64,000 nt of DNA from Thalassospira profundimaris (lineage in GTDB: Bacteria > Pseudomonadota > Alphaproteobacteria > Rhodospirillales > Thalassospiraceae), in the NCBI RefSeq assembly GCF_003326795.1, contig NZ_JPWI01000003.1:1-64000 (forward strand), in the 5' to 3' direction. A model generated the notes under the pieces. The model was not told the origin of the DNA, did no database searches, and saw only the letters and a list, made by a program, of their open reading frames with translations. The position numbers and the translations under genes are program-made. Below, one piece after another: positions 7,859 through 16,633 of this stretch. Within the stretch, counting starts at the first letter, position 1; each line of letters opens with the position of its first letter.

Positions 7859-8977
7859 ATGACAAATGTTAAACGGCGCGACTTTCTGACGAAGTCGGCA
7901 ATCGGGGCTGCAGCCACCGGGGCCGCAGTCATCGCAGCACCAAACATCGTGCGTGCAGAAGAAACCTTTAACTGGAAAATGACCAATGCCTATGGTCCGG
8001 GGTCGCCCTTTTATGTGACCGGTCCGGGCAGCCCGGAAGATTTCTGTGCGCGGGTAAGGGAGATGTCGAACGGGCGTCTCAATATCCAGCATTTCGCCGC
8101 AGGCGAGCTGATCCCGGCCCTTGAGGGCTTTGACGCCGTTCAGGCCGGTACGGTCGAAATGAATGCCGCCAATGCCTATTTCTGGGCAGGTAAAATTTTT
8201 GCAGCCCAGTATTTCACCACGGTTCCGTTCGGCCTGAACTTCCAGGGCATGAATGCATGGCTTTATCATGCGGGCGGGCTTGATCTGTGGCATGAAGTTT
8301 ATAAGCCATACGGGCTTGTTGCCTTCCCGATGGGCAATACCGGCGTTCAGATGACCGGCTGGTTCCGCGAGCCGATTGAAAGCCTTGATGACTTCAAGGG
8401 CCTGAAAATGCGTATTCCGGGTCTAGCGGGCAAGGTCTATCAGCAGATCGGTGTTGAAGTGAAGCTGCTTCCGGGCGGGGAAATCTTCCCGGCACTGGAA
8501 CGTGGCGTGATTGATGCTGCCGAATTTGTCGGTCCCTATCAGGATCGTCGTCTTGGTCTGCAGAAGGCCGCAAAATATTACTACACCACCGGCTGGCATG
8601 AGCCGTCCAACGTGACCGAGCTTCTGATCAATCAGAAAGCCTGGGAAAGCCTTCCGGCCGACCTTCAGGCGATTGTCAAGAACGCGGCACAGGCCTGCAA
8701 CCTTGACAGCCATTCCTGGTGCGAAGCCAATAACGCAGCAGCCCTGCGTGATCTGGTCGAGAACTTTGGCGTTACCGCCCAGACACTTCCGGACGAAGTG
8801 GTGACCAAACTTAAGGGCATCACCAAGGAAACCCTTGAAGCCGAAGCTGCCAAGGATCCGGTCACCAAAAAGGTCCATGAAAGCTTCATGGCGTTCCGTG
8901 ATACGCATCACGAATGGGCCGCTGTCAGTGAAAAGCCCTATCACGGCATCATTTCATCCAAAGACGGGATGAGCTGA
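7859..8977 (+). CDS. dctP: TRAP transporter solute-binding subunit, TakP-like DctP family
   Basis: Periplasmic binding protein of a TRAP importer, about 372 residues. The start at ATG 7859 gives a twin-arginine signal (KRRDFLTKSAIGAAATG with an AxA-like end near VRAEE) and has a GGGAG Shine-Dalgarno site 6 nt upstream; the open frame begins earlier at 7769 but would bury the signal peptide and include an operator. The centre and C-terminus (GLKMRIPGLAGKVYQQIGVE; FVGPYQDRRLGL; GWHEPSNVTELLIN) match the TakP/FcbT1-like branch that binds 2-oxo or other monocarboxylic acids. First gene of dctP-dctQ-dctM-ggt. The exact ligand is unknown. Confidence 0.9.
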   Translation: MTNVKRRDFLTKSAIGAAATGAAVIAAPNIVRAEETFNWKMTNAYGPGSPFYVTGPGSPEDFCARVREMSNGRLNIQHFAAGELIPALEGFDAVQAGTVEMNAANAYFWAGKIFAAQYFTTVPFGLNFQGMNAWLYHAGGLDLWHEVYKPYGLVAFPMGNTGVQMTGWFREPIESLDDFKGLKMRIPGLAGKVYQQIGVEVKLLPGGEIFPALERGVIDAAEFVGPYQDRRLGLQKAAKYYYTTGWHEPSNVTELLINQKAWESLPADLQAIVKNAAQACNLDSHSWCEANNAAALRDLVENFGVTAQTLPDEVVTKLKGITKETLEAEAAKDPVTKKVHESFMAFRDTHHEWAAVSEKPYHGIISSKDGMS

Positions 8978-8978
8978 T

Positions 8979-9548
8979 ATGAAGTCGACCCGTACTGAGC
9001 CGTTATTCGACCGTGTTCTTGGCCTGATTGTTGATATTGCCGGATGGGGGGCTGCGATCAGTGGTCTGGCCCTTGTGCTGGTGGTCGGGGGGAATGTGTT
9101 GTTGCGCTATCTGTTTAACTCCGGAAGTGTGGCTATGCAGGAACTTGAATGGCATCTGGTGTCGCCGATTGCCCTGATGGGCATGGCTTACGGGATGCGC
9201 CACGGCGGTCATGTGCGGGTCGATTTTCTTTATGAACGTCTGGGCCCCAAAGCCCAGGCGATCATTGACCTGTTTTCAGCACTCCTGATGGCTGTTCTTG
9301 GCGGGGCATTGATCTGGTTTTCGATCCCCTATGTCGAACAATCCATCATGATGGGCGAAGGGTCCCCCGATCCGGGAGGCTTGCCATATCGCTTTTTGCT
9401 GAAGGCCTTCATTCCTGTCGGATTTGGCTTGTTGCTTGTTCAGGCAATTTCGCAAGCCTTGATGAATTATCGCCAGATCCGCGTAGAAGATGACGCACCC
9501 GCCTATAATACGCCCGCCGCGGTTTCGCCGAGCGGTGCAGGAGACTAA
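8979..9548 (+). CDS. dctQ: TRAP transporter small permease subunit (DctQ)
   Basis: A 189-residue inner-membrane protein with four predicted helices, the length and pattern of DctQ. The motif LEWHLVSPIALMGMAYGMRH, in the second and third helices, and VRVDFLYERL are characteristic. It starts 2 nt after the dctP stop, and dctM follows within 7 nt, so the three subunits are tightly coupled. DctQ bridges the binding protein and the DctM channel. Confidence 0.9.
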   Translation: MKSTRTEPLFDRVLGLIVDIAGWGAAISGLALVLVVGGNVLLRYLFNSGSVAMQELEWHLVSPIALMGMAYGMRHGGHVRVDFLYERLGPKAQAIIDLFSALLMAVLGGALIWFSIPYVEQSIMMGEGSPDPGGLPYRFLLKAFIPVGFGLLLVQAISQALMNYRQIRVEDDAPAYNTPAAVSPSGAGD

Positions 9549-9554
9549 TCAGAC

Positions 9555-10880
9555 ATGACCGGAAATGAATGGCTGGCCATCGGCATGGTCGGGGGCTTCT
9601 TTGGCTTCCTTGTGCTTGGTGTGCCAGTGGCGATCTCGCTTGCGATTTCGGGATTTGCCTTTGGGATTATGGGGTTTGGCACCGGCCTGTTTAACCTGTT
9701 GCCCGCACGTGTCTACGGGGTTGTGACCAACTATACGCTGCTTGCCTTGCCGCTTTTCATCTTCATGGGCGTGATGCTTGAAAAGTCGAAGCTTGCCGAA
9801 GAACTGATTGATGTGATCGGCCATGCCATGGGCCGCCTCAAGGGCGGCATGGGGTTGGCGATTGTCATTGTCGGGGTTCTGATGGGGGCATCGTCGGGCG
9901 TGGTTGGGGCAACCGTTGTGACGGTCGGTTTGCTGTCGCTACAGCCGCTGATCAATCGCGGCTATGACAAGGGGGTGGCAAGCGGGGTGATCTGCGCGTC
10001 CGGAACGCTTGGGCAAATCATTCCGCCCAGTCTGGTTCTGATCCTGCTTGCCGATATTCTGGGTGAGTCTGTTGGTACGCTGTTTGCCGCGGCAATGGTG
10101 CCGGGATTGATCCTTGCCGGGATGCTTGGGCTTTATCTTGTGCTGCTTGGTATTTTCAAACCGGAAATGGTGCCGGCCATCCCGCAGGACGAACGCGATG
10201 CACTCGGTTCGCGTGATTTGCTGATCAAGATCGTTAAGGTGGTTTTGCCGCCGCTCGCCCTTGTGTTTGCTGTGCTTGGATCAATCGTCGGCGGTATTGC
10301 AGCCCCGACCGAGGCCGCATCGATGGGGGCACTTGGTGCTTTGTTGCTCGCACTTTTCACCGGTCGGCTAAGCCTTGGTGTGATGCGCGAAGTCCTGCAC
10401 GATACCCTGATCACCAGTGCAATGGTGTTCTTTATCCTGATCTGTGCGCAGCCCTTTGGTCTTGCCTTCCGGGGGCTTGGCGGCGAAGGCCTTGTTCATG
10501 CGATGTTTGAATGGGTGCCGGGCGGGGATATGGGCAACCTTCTGTTCATGATGGGGGTGATCTTTATTCTTGGCTTCTTCCTTGAATGGATCGAGATTTC
10601 CTATATCGCGCTTCCGATGTTCCTGCCGGTATTTCTTAATAGCGGGATCGACATGGCATGGCTTGCCATTCTGGTGGCGATGAATTTGCAAACGAGCTTC
10701 CTCACACCTCCCTTTGGCTGGGCGCTGTTCTTCCTTAAGGGGGTTGCACCGCCTTCGGTGTCGACAACTGATATCTATCGCGGGGTGATACCGTTTATCG
10801 GCATTCAGGCGCTTGCCCTTATATTGCTGTTTATCTTTCCTGAGCTGACAAGCTGGTTGCCTGATCTGATCGGGTGGTGA
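9555..10880 (+). CDS. dctM: TRAP transporter large permease subunit (DctM)
   Basis: A 441-residue membrane protein with about twelve helices, the sodium-coupled transport subunit. Family marks are GVPVAISLAISGFAFG near the start, LPLFIFMGVMLEKS, the GASSGVVGATVVTVGLLSL segment, GTLGQIIPPSLVLIL and GMDL-like NLQTSFLTPPFGWALFF near the end. Normal length. It ends the transport part of the operon; a hairpin and the ggt-like gene follow after about 70 bp. Confidence 0.92.
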   Translation: MTGNEWLAIGMVGGFFGFLVLGVPVAISLAISGFAFGIMGFGTGLFNLLPARVYGVVTNYTLLALPLFIFMGVMLEKSKLAEELIDVIGHAMGRLKGGMGLAIVIVGVLMGASSGVVGATVVTVGLLSLQPLINRGYDKGVASGVICASGTLGQIIPPSLVLILLADILGESVGTLFAAAMVPGLILAGMLGLYLVLLGIFKPEMVPAIPQDERDALGSRDLLIKIVKVVLPPLALVFAVLGSIVGGIAAPTEAASMGALGALLLALFTGRLSLGVMREVLHDTLITSAMVFFILICAQPFGLAFRGLGGEGLVHAMFEWVPGGDMGNLLFMMGVIFILGFFLEWIEISYIALPMFLPVFLNSGIDMAWLAILVAMNLQTSFLTPPFGWALFFLKGVAPPSVSTTDIYRGVIPFIGIQALALILLFIFPELTSWLPDLIGW

Positions 10881-10948
10881 TGAAATCATTCTACGATGTG
10901 AAAAGCCGCTGAACTGAAAATCAAAACGGCGCTATGAACAAAAGTCAC

Positions 10949-10979
10949 GGACATGCCGGGTAACAAGCCCGGTATGTCC
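10949..10979 (+). promoter_or_regulatory. Intra-operon hairpin between dctM and the ggt-like gene
   Basis: A 12-bp stem (10949-10960 with 10968-10979, one G-T wobble) and a 7-nt loop. No T run follows, so it is not a standard terminator. It may set the relative level of the transporter and the hydrolase mRNAs. It falls inside the longest reading frame of the next gene, which argues for the later start at 11010. Confidence 0.6.
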
Positions 10980-11009
10980 GAAGCGTTACGGCAGGGAGGC
11001 CGAAAGACA

Positions 11010-12593
11010 ATGTTACGTTCCAGAACCGCCCTTGGGGGAATGGTTACCGCCCCGCATCATCTGGCCGCACAGGCCGGGCGTGATATCCTGCGCAACGGCG
11101 GCAACGCGGTCGAGGCGATGATTGCCGCAGCCGCCACCATTGCAGTTGTCTATCCGCATATGAATGCGATTGGCGGCGACGGGTTCTGGCTGATCGCAGA
11201 ACCGGGCAAGGATCCGGTTGCCATTCGGGCCTGTGGCGCGGCTGCGGGGGCGGCAACGCCGGACTTTTATCGTGAACAGGGGCATGCCGCGATCCCGGCA
11301 CGCGGGCCGCTTGCCGCACTGACGGTGGCGGGGGCGATTGGTGGCTGGATCAAGGCAGCCGAAATTGCCAAGGGGCTTGGTGGCAAGGTTCCGCTGGCAC
11401 GTCTGCTTGAAGATGCCGTACATCATGCCAAAACCGGCATTCCGGTAACACAGTCCCAGGTCGAGCTGACCACTACCAAGATGGCGGATCTTAAGGATGT
11501 GCCGGGCTTTGTTGAGACCTATGCCGCCAATGGCATTCCCGAAATTGGTGACGTGTTAAAGCAGCCCGCCCTTGGCGCGACGCTTGAACATCTGGGCAAG
11601 GTCGGACTGGATGATTTCTATCGCGGTGACGTCGCGCGCAGCAACGCCAAGGGACTGTCGCTGGTTGGAAGCCCGATTGCACTTGCCGATCTGGAAAGCT
11701 ATCACGCCAAAGTCATGACACCGCTTTCGGTCAGACTTTCGGCCGGAACGGTCTTTAACATGGTGCCGCCGACCCAAGGGGTTGCGTCATTGATGATCCT
11801 TGGCCTGTTTGATCGTCTTGGTGTCAGCGCGGCAGACGGATTTGATCATATCCATGGCCTGATTGAATCGACCAAGCGCGCCTTCATCGCGCGCAACAAT
11901 CATGTCGGCGATCCCGACCGCATGACCATTGATCCGATGGATTTGTTGTCTGATGCGACGCTGGATCGCGAAGCTTCCAAAATCAGCATGAAGACGGCAC
12001 TGCCCTGGCCGCATATCGCCAAACCCGGTGATACGATCTGGATGGGGACGGTTGATTCAAACGGCGTTGCCGTAAGCTATATCCAGAGCATCTTCTGGGA
12101 ATTCGGATCGGGCATCGTTGTGCCCGAAACCGGCGTTTTGTGGCAGAACCGCGGAGCAAGCTTTACGCTTCATGATGGCCCAAATCAGCTCGGACCGGGA
12201 CGCTTGCCGTTCCATACGCTTAACCCGGCGATGGCACGCCTGAATGACGGGGCGGTTCTGACCTATGGCACCATGGGGGGCGAGGGACAGCCACAAACCC
12301 AGTCAGCCGTCTTTACCCGCAATGTCCTGTTTGGTCAGGATTTGCAGGAAGCAATCACCGCGCCGCGCTGGTTGCTGGGCAAGACCTGGGGTGATGAAAC
12401 CACCACCCTTAAACTCGAAAACCGCTTTGATCCGGTCTTGATTGAGAAGCTTAAATCAGCCGGTCACGCGGTTGAGGTCGTTGGTCCCTATGAAGACATG
12501 ATGGGCCATGCGGGCGGTATCCGGTTACGTCCGAATGGCGTGATGGAAGGGGCGACGGATCCGCGTGCGGATGGGACGGTTGCGGCCATTTGA
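11010..12593 (+). CDS. Gamma-glutamyltransferase family protein
   Basis: Ntn-hydrolase of the GGT family, about 527 residues, which self-cleaves into two subunits and hydrolyses or transfers gamma-glutamyl or related amide groups. Seen motifs: AIGGDGFWLI near residue 60, the presumed cleavage site with nucleophile Thr342 in GDTIWMGTVD, and the FGSGIVVPETGVLWQNR segment after it, plus YGTMGGEGQPQTQ near the C-terminus. No clear signal peptide, so it may be cytosolic, like YwrD-type members. The start at 11010 has a GGGAGG motif about 13 nt upstream; ATG 10953 would include a hairpin. Placement behind the TRAP genes suggests that the imported acid is a gamma-glutamyl or related amide, or is made from one. 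Confidence 0.82.
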   Translation: MLRSRTALGGMVTAPHHLAAQAGRDILRNGGNAVEAMIAAAATIAVVYPHMNAIGGDGFWLIAEPGKDPVAIRACGAAAGAATPDFYREQGHAAIPARGPLAALTVAGAIGGWIKAAEIAKGLGGKVPLARLLEDAVHHAKTGIPVTQSQVELTTTKMADLKDVPGFVETYAANGIPEIGDVLKQPALGATLEHLGKVGLDDFYRGDVARSNAKGLSLVGSPIALADLESYHAKVMTPLSVRLSAGTVFNMVPPTQGVASLMILGLFDRLGVSAADGFDHIHGLIESTKRAFIARNNHVGDPDRMTIDPMDLLSDATLDREASKISMKTALPWPHIAKPGDTIWMGTVDSNGVAVSYIQSIFWEFGSGIVVPETGVLWQNRGASFTLHDGPNQLGPGRLPFHTLNPAMARLNDGAVLTYGTMGGEGQPQTQSAVFTRNVLFGQDLQEAITAPRWLLGKTWGDETTTLKLENRFDPVLIEKLKSAGHAVEVVGPYEDMMGHAGGIRLRPNGVMEGATDPRADGTVAAI

Positions 12594-12756
12594 TTTAAAG
12601 TGATCCAGTGCCAGCTTTACGCTTTCGTGTTGTGGTTGTGGGAGTTGAGGTTCGGTTAAACTAACCATTTTCTTTTAAGGTGCGGTTCGGTACCTTTTAC
12701 GAAACTGAAAATTGCCTGAAGATCAGGTCAGTAACGTTCGTAAAGGAAGTAAAGCT

Positions 12757-13332
12757 GTGAGCGCTTTTTCTGCAATCCTTATTGGTTTGGCCGTTCTTCT
12801 TGTTCTTCTGCTGCTGTACGGCGTGAGCATATACAACCGCTTGGTGTCGTTGCGTCAATCAGCCCGCGAGGGTTGGAGTGGTATTGACGTGCAACTTAAA
12901 CGCCGCAGCAACCTTGTGCCAAATCTTGTCGAAACCGTGAAGGGCTATGCAAAGCACGAAAAGCAGTTGTTTGAAGAAGTGACTGAGTTGCGCGCAAAAA
13001 CATCTGACGCAAGTTCGTCAGATGCAAATGCAAGGCAGGAGTTGGAGGGGCAAATGTCGACTGCGCTGATGCGGATATTTGCCGTAGCAGAGGCCTATCC
13101 GGAATTGCAGGCGGACAAGACCTTCATCGAGCTTCAGCAGTCTTTGTCTGAGCTGGAAAATCAGATCCAGATGGCGAGACGCTATTACAATGGCACCGTG
13201 CGGGATCTCAATATCGCCGTGCAATCGTTTCCAAGCAATATCGTCGCCGGTAGTTTTGGCTTTGTTGAGGGCAGCTACTACGAAGTTGAGCACGCGATTG
13301 AGCGTCATGTGCCTGGCGTGAAGTTTGATTGA
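12757..13332 (+). CDS. LemA family protein
   Basis: About 191 residues: one N-terminal transmembrane helix (LIGLAVLLVLLLLYGVSIYN), the family signature RLVSLRQSAREGWSGIDVQL and KRRSNLVPNLVETVKGY, then coiled-coil-like helices and the ARRYYNGTVRDLN motif. The GTG start at 12757 is preceded by AAGGAAG at good spacing and gives the usual LemA N-terminus; the TTG-initiated frame at 12712 is less likely. It overlaps the start of the DUF2207 gene by one base (TGATG), a pair that recurs in many bacteria. The function of LemA is not established. Confidence 0.9.
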   Translation: MSAFSAILIGLAVLLVLLLLYGVSIYNRLVSLRQSAREGWSGIDVQLKRRSNLVPNLVETVKGYAKHEKQLFEEVTELRAKTSDASSSDANARQELEGQMSTALMRIFAVAEAYPELQADKTFIELQQSLSELENQIQMARRYYNGTVRDLNIAVQSFPSNIVAGSFGFVEGSYYEVEHAIERHVPGVKFD

Positions 13333-15365
13333 TGTTTGCTAGGGCGTCCAAAAAATCCATCATTTGTGTGAATGCCGGTCCTGCTATCAGGCTGTGGCTT
13401 TGGTTGGCAGTGTTCATGACGCTGATAGTCTCCAATGCTTCCGTTTCTGCGCAGGCTATCGGGGCCGCGTCGGGCGAACGGATAACGACATTCAGATCGG
13501 AGGTTTTTGTTCAGCAAAACGGCGGCATTCGTGTCATTGAAGACATACATGTCGAAGCGCAGGGAGAGCTGATCAAAAGAGGTGTCTATCGTGATTTTCC
13601 ATTGGTTACGATGAATGCTTTGAAGTTCTATGATCTTGCCGATATTCAAATCGAAAGTATTTTGCTTGATGGGCGGATCGTGCCGTACCATACGGAAAAG
13701 CTGGATGGTGCAATACGGATTTACATGGGCGATCCACAGCGCACCCTGTCGATTGGTGAGCACAAGTTCACAATCACATATTTCCTGAATAATCAGATAT
13801 CGCTCGGAGAAGGTACCGACGAGCTTTACTGGAACGTCACCGGTAATGACTGGCAGTTTTCAATCGATATTGTTGACGCAAAAGTTCATCTACCTGTTGG
13901 GGCCGAGGTCAATGATCTGGCCGTATATGTCGGACCCCAAGGCCAGAAGGGTGGCCGTTATGAGGTCCTGTCAGGTGCAGGAAACTTTGTAGAAGTTAGA
14001 AATGCAGTTGCCTTGTCAAAAGGAGATGGGCTGACCATTGCGGTGTCATGGCCATCCGGATATGTGAGCCATCCTGCTTTCGTCAATGCAGTAGGAAAGC
14101 TTGTTTCCGATAACCTCGGAATTTTCATCGGCATGACTTTGTGCTTGCTGCTTTTGGTTTATCTGACGTTCTCCTGGCGCAAATTTGGCAAGGATCCAAA
14201 ACCACCAACTGTTGTACCTCGGTTTGAGCTACCTGTTGGAAGATCAGCAGCAGAAGTCGGGTTCCTGTGGCGCAAAGCAAAAGGCGGTCAGAATTTCGCA
14301 ACCAAGGCATTCGCCGTTGTGTTGACGAGTTTGGCGGTAAAGAGATGCCTGACGATCAGTGTGACCGGTAAGGGGGAATACATCCTGTCAAAGCTGCCCG
14401 GCGTGCGCGATGACCTGCCAGATGACGAGCAAACTGTCTTGAACTCGTTGTTGCGCCAATCGGATGTCAAGGAAATCACCATTGGCCGCGAGTACCGAAA
14501 GGAAGTTGAAAGTGCACGGAACTCGTTGCTTGACCGGTATTCTGCTGCTCAAAGATCCCGTTATTTCGTGCGTAATGACTTTCCCTGGAAAATTGGTTTT
14601 GTAATGGCCGTACTGGCCGTCGCTGCCGTGGTTATGCTTGACCCTGTAATTGGTGCGCGTGATCCCGAATCTTTCATTGGTACTGCGATTGGAAGCATCA
14701 TGCTCGTAGGTGCCATAATTCTGATCTTTAATTTTTTGCAGGCAATTCTGGCAGGGATTTTCGACCGAGGTAAGCCTGTCGAAAGGGCGATAGGAAAATT
14801 GGTTATAGTAAGTTTGGGATTTATGGCTCCGGCATGGGTTTTTGGCTTTATCCTGCTAGGAGCGATGTCACCCGTTGCGTTATGCGTTGCTGTTTTTGCT
14901 ATTGTTGTCTGCTGCCTGTTCCGCATCTGGATGGAAGTTCCAACACAAGAGTTCTTGAAGCTCCATGCCGAGATTGAGGGATATCGTCGTTACCTTACTG
15001 TGGCAGAGCAGGACCGAATGAACTTCATGAACCGTGAAATGGGGGATGCTATTGCGATTTTCGAAAAGCATTTGCCGTTTGCTATGGCGCTCGATGCAGA
15101 AGACGTCTGGACGCAGCGGTTTGAAGATTATCTGCGTTCATTGCCCTCAGAAGCCGAAGGTCGGAACAAGGAATATAACCCAGCGTGGTACAAAGATGGT
15201 CGTGGGTGGCAGAACATAGGCAGTTTCAGTAGCAGCTCTGTCGGCCAGCTAAGTGCTGCTGCGGTATCTTTCGGTGCTCCAACAATTTCTTCTGCCGGAA
15301 TTGCATCTGGTGGTGGCGGCTTTTCCGGCGGCGGTCGAGGTGGTGGCGGCGGTGGCGGTTGGTGA
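13332..15365 (+). CDS. DUF2207 domain membrane protein
   Basis: About 677 residues. An N-terminal signal peptide (WLWLAVFMTLIVSNASVSAQA) leads to a periplasmic DUF2207 domain (~residues 45-240), a transmembrane helix near residue 265 (IGMTLCLLLLVYLTF), a cytosolic domain, further helices around residues 420-530, and a glycine-rich tail with runs of G ending in W. This layout, including the Gly-rich tail, is typical for LemA-partner proteins. ATG 13332 lies in the LemA stop codon; a TTG 3 nt earlier is in frame. The role is unknown, perhaps envelope homeostasis. A strong terminator follows. Confidence 0.88.
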   Translation: MFARASKKSIICVNAGPAIRLWLWLAVFMTLIVSNASVSAQAIGAASGERITTFRSEVFVQQNGGIRVIEDIHVEAQGELIKRGVYRDFPLVTMNALKFYDLADIQIESILLDGRIVPYHTEKLDGAIRIYMGDPQRTLSIGEHKFTITYFLNNQISLGEGTDELYWNVTGNDWQFSIDIVDAKVHLPVGAEVNDLAVYVGPQGQKGGRYEVLSGAGNFVEVRNAVALSKGDGLTIAVSWPSGYVSHPAFVNAVGKLVSDNLGIFIGMTLCLLLLVYLTFSWRKFGKDPKPPTVVPRFELPVGRSAAEVGFLWRKAKGGQNFATKAFAVVLTSLAVKRCLTISVTGKGEYILSKLPGVRDDLPDDEQTVLNSLLRQSDVKEITIGREYRKEVESARNSLLDRYSAAQRSRYFVRNDFPWKIGFVMAVLAVAAVVMLDPVIGARDPESFIGTAIGSIMLVGAIILIFNFLQAILAGIFDRGKPVERAIGKLVIVSLGFMAPAWVFGFILLGAMSPVALCVAVFAIVVCCLFRIWMEVPTQEFLKLHAEIEGYRRYLTVAEQDRMNFMNREMGDAIAIFEKHLPFAMALDAEDVWTQRFEDYLRSLPSEAEGRNKEYNPAWYKDGRGWQNIGSFSSSSVGQLSAAAVSFGAPTISSAGIASGGGGFSGGGRGGGGGGGW

Positions 15366-15390
15366 TAGAGATGTTGCGTGTCCAGAAAAA

Positions 15391-15418
15391 AAAAAGCCCC
15401 GCAAATGCGGGGCTTTTT
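15391..15418. terminator. Bidirectional intrinsic terminator
   Basis: A perfect 12-bp stem (15391-15402 with 15407-15418) with a 4-nt loop, A run on one side and T run on the other. It serves the DUF2207 gene on the plus strand and galM on the minus strand. Confidence 0.92.
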
Positions 15419-15421
15419 CGT

Positions 15422-16471
15422 TTAGGTAAACTCCCACTCGATCACATGGCGATAGGTTTCACCGGGATTGAGCCAAGGGCTTGGGAAGTCTGTGCGGTTG
15501 GGGCTGTTGGGATAGGTCTGGGGTTCCAGCGCAATGCCTGCGGATGTGTGCAGGGGAATGCCGGTTTCGGTTTTCATCGTCTTGTTGAAATGCTGGGCAA
15601 GGTAGAATTGTAGCCCGGCCTCGGTCGAGAACAGTTTGATCGAACGGCTGCTTTCAGGATCGGACAGGGTGGCGATTTGGCGCAGTGTACCGCGATCACC
15701 GGTCAGGCAGAAATTATGATCAAAGCCCTGTGTGGCGTTGGGCTGCATGTCTGAAATGCGGGCCGGGCTGCGGAAGTCATAACCGGTCCCGGCCACGCCA
15801 CGGGCATCCGCAAGAGGGATCAGCTTGTTATCGACCGGAAGCCATTGATCGGCACTGATCTGTAAAACGTGGTCCGCTGCCGTTTGGTCGAATTTCCCCG
15901 ACAGGTTCCAATAGGCGTGGCTTGTCATATTGACCGGGCAGGGCGCATCACAGGTCGCCGTGATTTCAAGCCTAAGGCGGTTTTGTGCAATGATTGAATA
16001 GGTTGCGGTTGCAACCATATTGCCCGGATATCCCTGATCACCATCGGGTGAGGAGAGCTGGAAGGTGACGCTGCTTTCCGACTGGTTGGTAATGTTCCAG
16101 ATGCGTCGGTCAAAACCGTCCTTGCCGCCATGAAGATGGGTGTCGCCTTCGTTGGCAGAAAGCATGACTTCGTGGCCGGCCGGATCGGTGTAGCGGGAAT
16201 TTTCGATCCGGTTGGCATAGCGCCCGCAAACAGCCCCGATATAGCTGTCCTGGGCAAGATAGGCATCATCATCAGACAGGCCAACAGCGATGTTTGTCGG
16301 GGCAGGTTTCGAATCCTCATACAAATCAAGGGCGCAAATACGCGCGCCAAGCGCAGAAACCGTAAGGCGAATCTGCGATGTCGCAAGCGTCACGCGCGGG
16401 GAGTTTTTACCCGAAATACGTGTTTGTGCCGATGGTATTACCATGTATGGTGCGTGGTGGCTTTCAGGCAT
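15422..16471 (-). CDS. galM: Aldose 1-epimerase (galactose mutarotase)
   Basis: Interconverts alpha and beta anomers of hexoses. 349 residues, the usual size. Visible signatures: GRYANRIENSRY, THLHGGKDGFDRRIW, SPDGDQGYPGN, the catalytic His in NMTSHAYWNLSG, and the catalytic Glu in GIALEPQTYPNSPNR near residue 315. ATG 16471 has GAGAGGA 4 nt upstream. It is divergent from the YtfQ-like binding protein gene and shares a 160-bp promoter region, so it is probably part of the same sugar regulon and supplies the correct anomer for the sugar dehydrogenase at 22708. Confidence 0.92.
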   Translation of the reverse strand: MPESHHAPYMVIPSAQTRISGKNSPRVTLATSQIRLTVSALGARICALDLYEDSKPAPTNIAVGLSDDDAYLAQDSYIGAVCGRYANRIENSRYTDPAGHEVMLSANEGDTHLHGGKDGFDRRIWNITNQSESSVTFQLSSPDGDQGYPGNMVATATYSIIAQNRLRLEITATCDAPCPVNMTSHAYWNLSGKFDQTAADHVLQISADQWLPVDNKLIPLADARGVAGTGYDFRSPARISDMQPNATQGFDHNFCLTGDRGTLRQIATLSDPESSRSIKLFSTEAGLQFYLAQHFNKTMKTETGIPLHTSAGIALEPQTYPNSPNRTDFPSPWLNPGETYRHVIEWEFT

Positions 16472-16582
16472 TCGATCCTCTCGTAATCCTTGATTTTTCT
16501 ACGTTTATTTCATGTTGTCAATCGCTGTGGGCGATGGGGGCTGCCTTGGAATAACTATATGGTTGAGCGGCTTCAAATCATA

Positions 16583-16593
16583 TTGTAATACTA
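16583..16593. promoter_or_regulatory. Candidate FadR-subfamily (GntR) operator
   Basis: TTGTAATACTA at 16583-16593 fits the TNGTNNNACNA pattern of FadR-type regulators and sits in a wider imperfect palindrome (ATATTGTA-A-TACTATAT, one mismatch). It lies 41 bp before the ytfQ-like start. The FadR-type regulator at 21414-22160 is the likely binder. Confidence 0.5.
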
Positions 16594-16633
16594 TATGGCT
16601 TTTAAGCAATAAACCACACTTAGGGAGGAAATC

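Noticed and set aside
10368..10889. 173-codon minus-strand frame opposite dctM
   Set aside because: Mirror of a membrane protein with very basic composition; no ribosome-binding site.
15391..15418. Possible attachment site because of the long perfect inverted repeat with A/T tails
   Set aside because: Sequence and position between converging stop codons are those of an intrinsic bidirectional terminator; no integrase or tRNA nearby.
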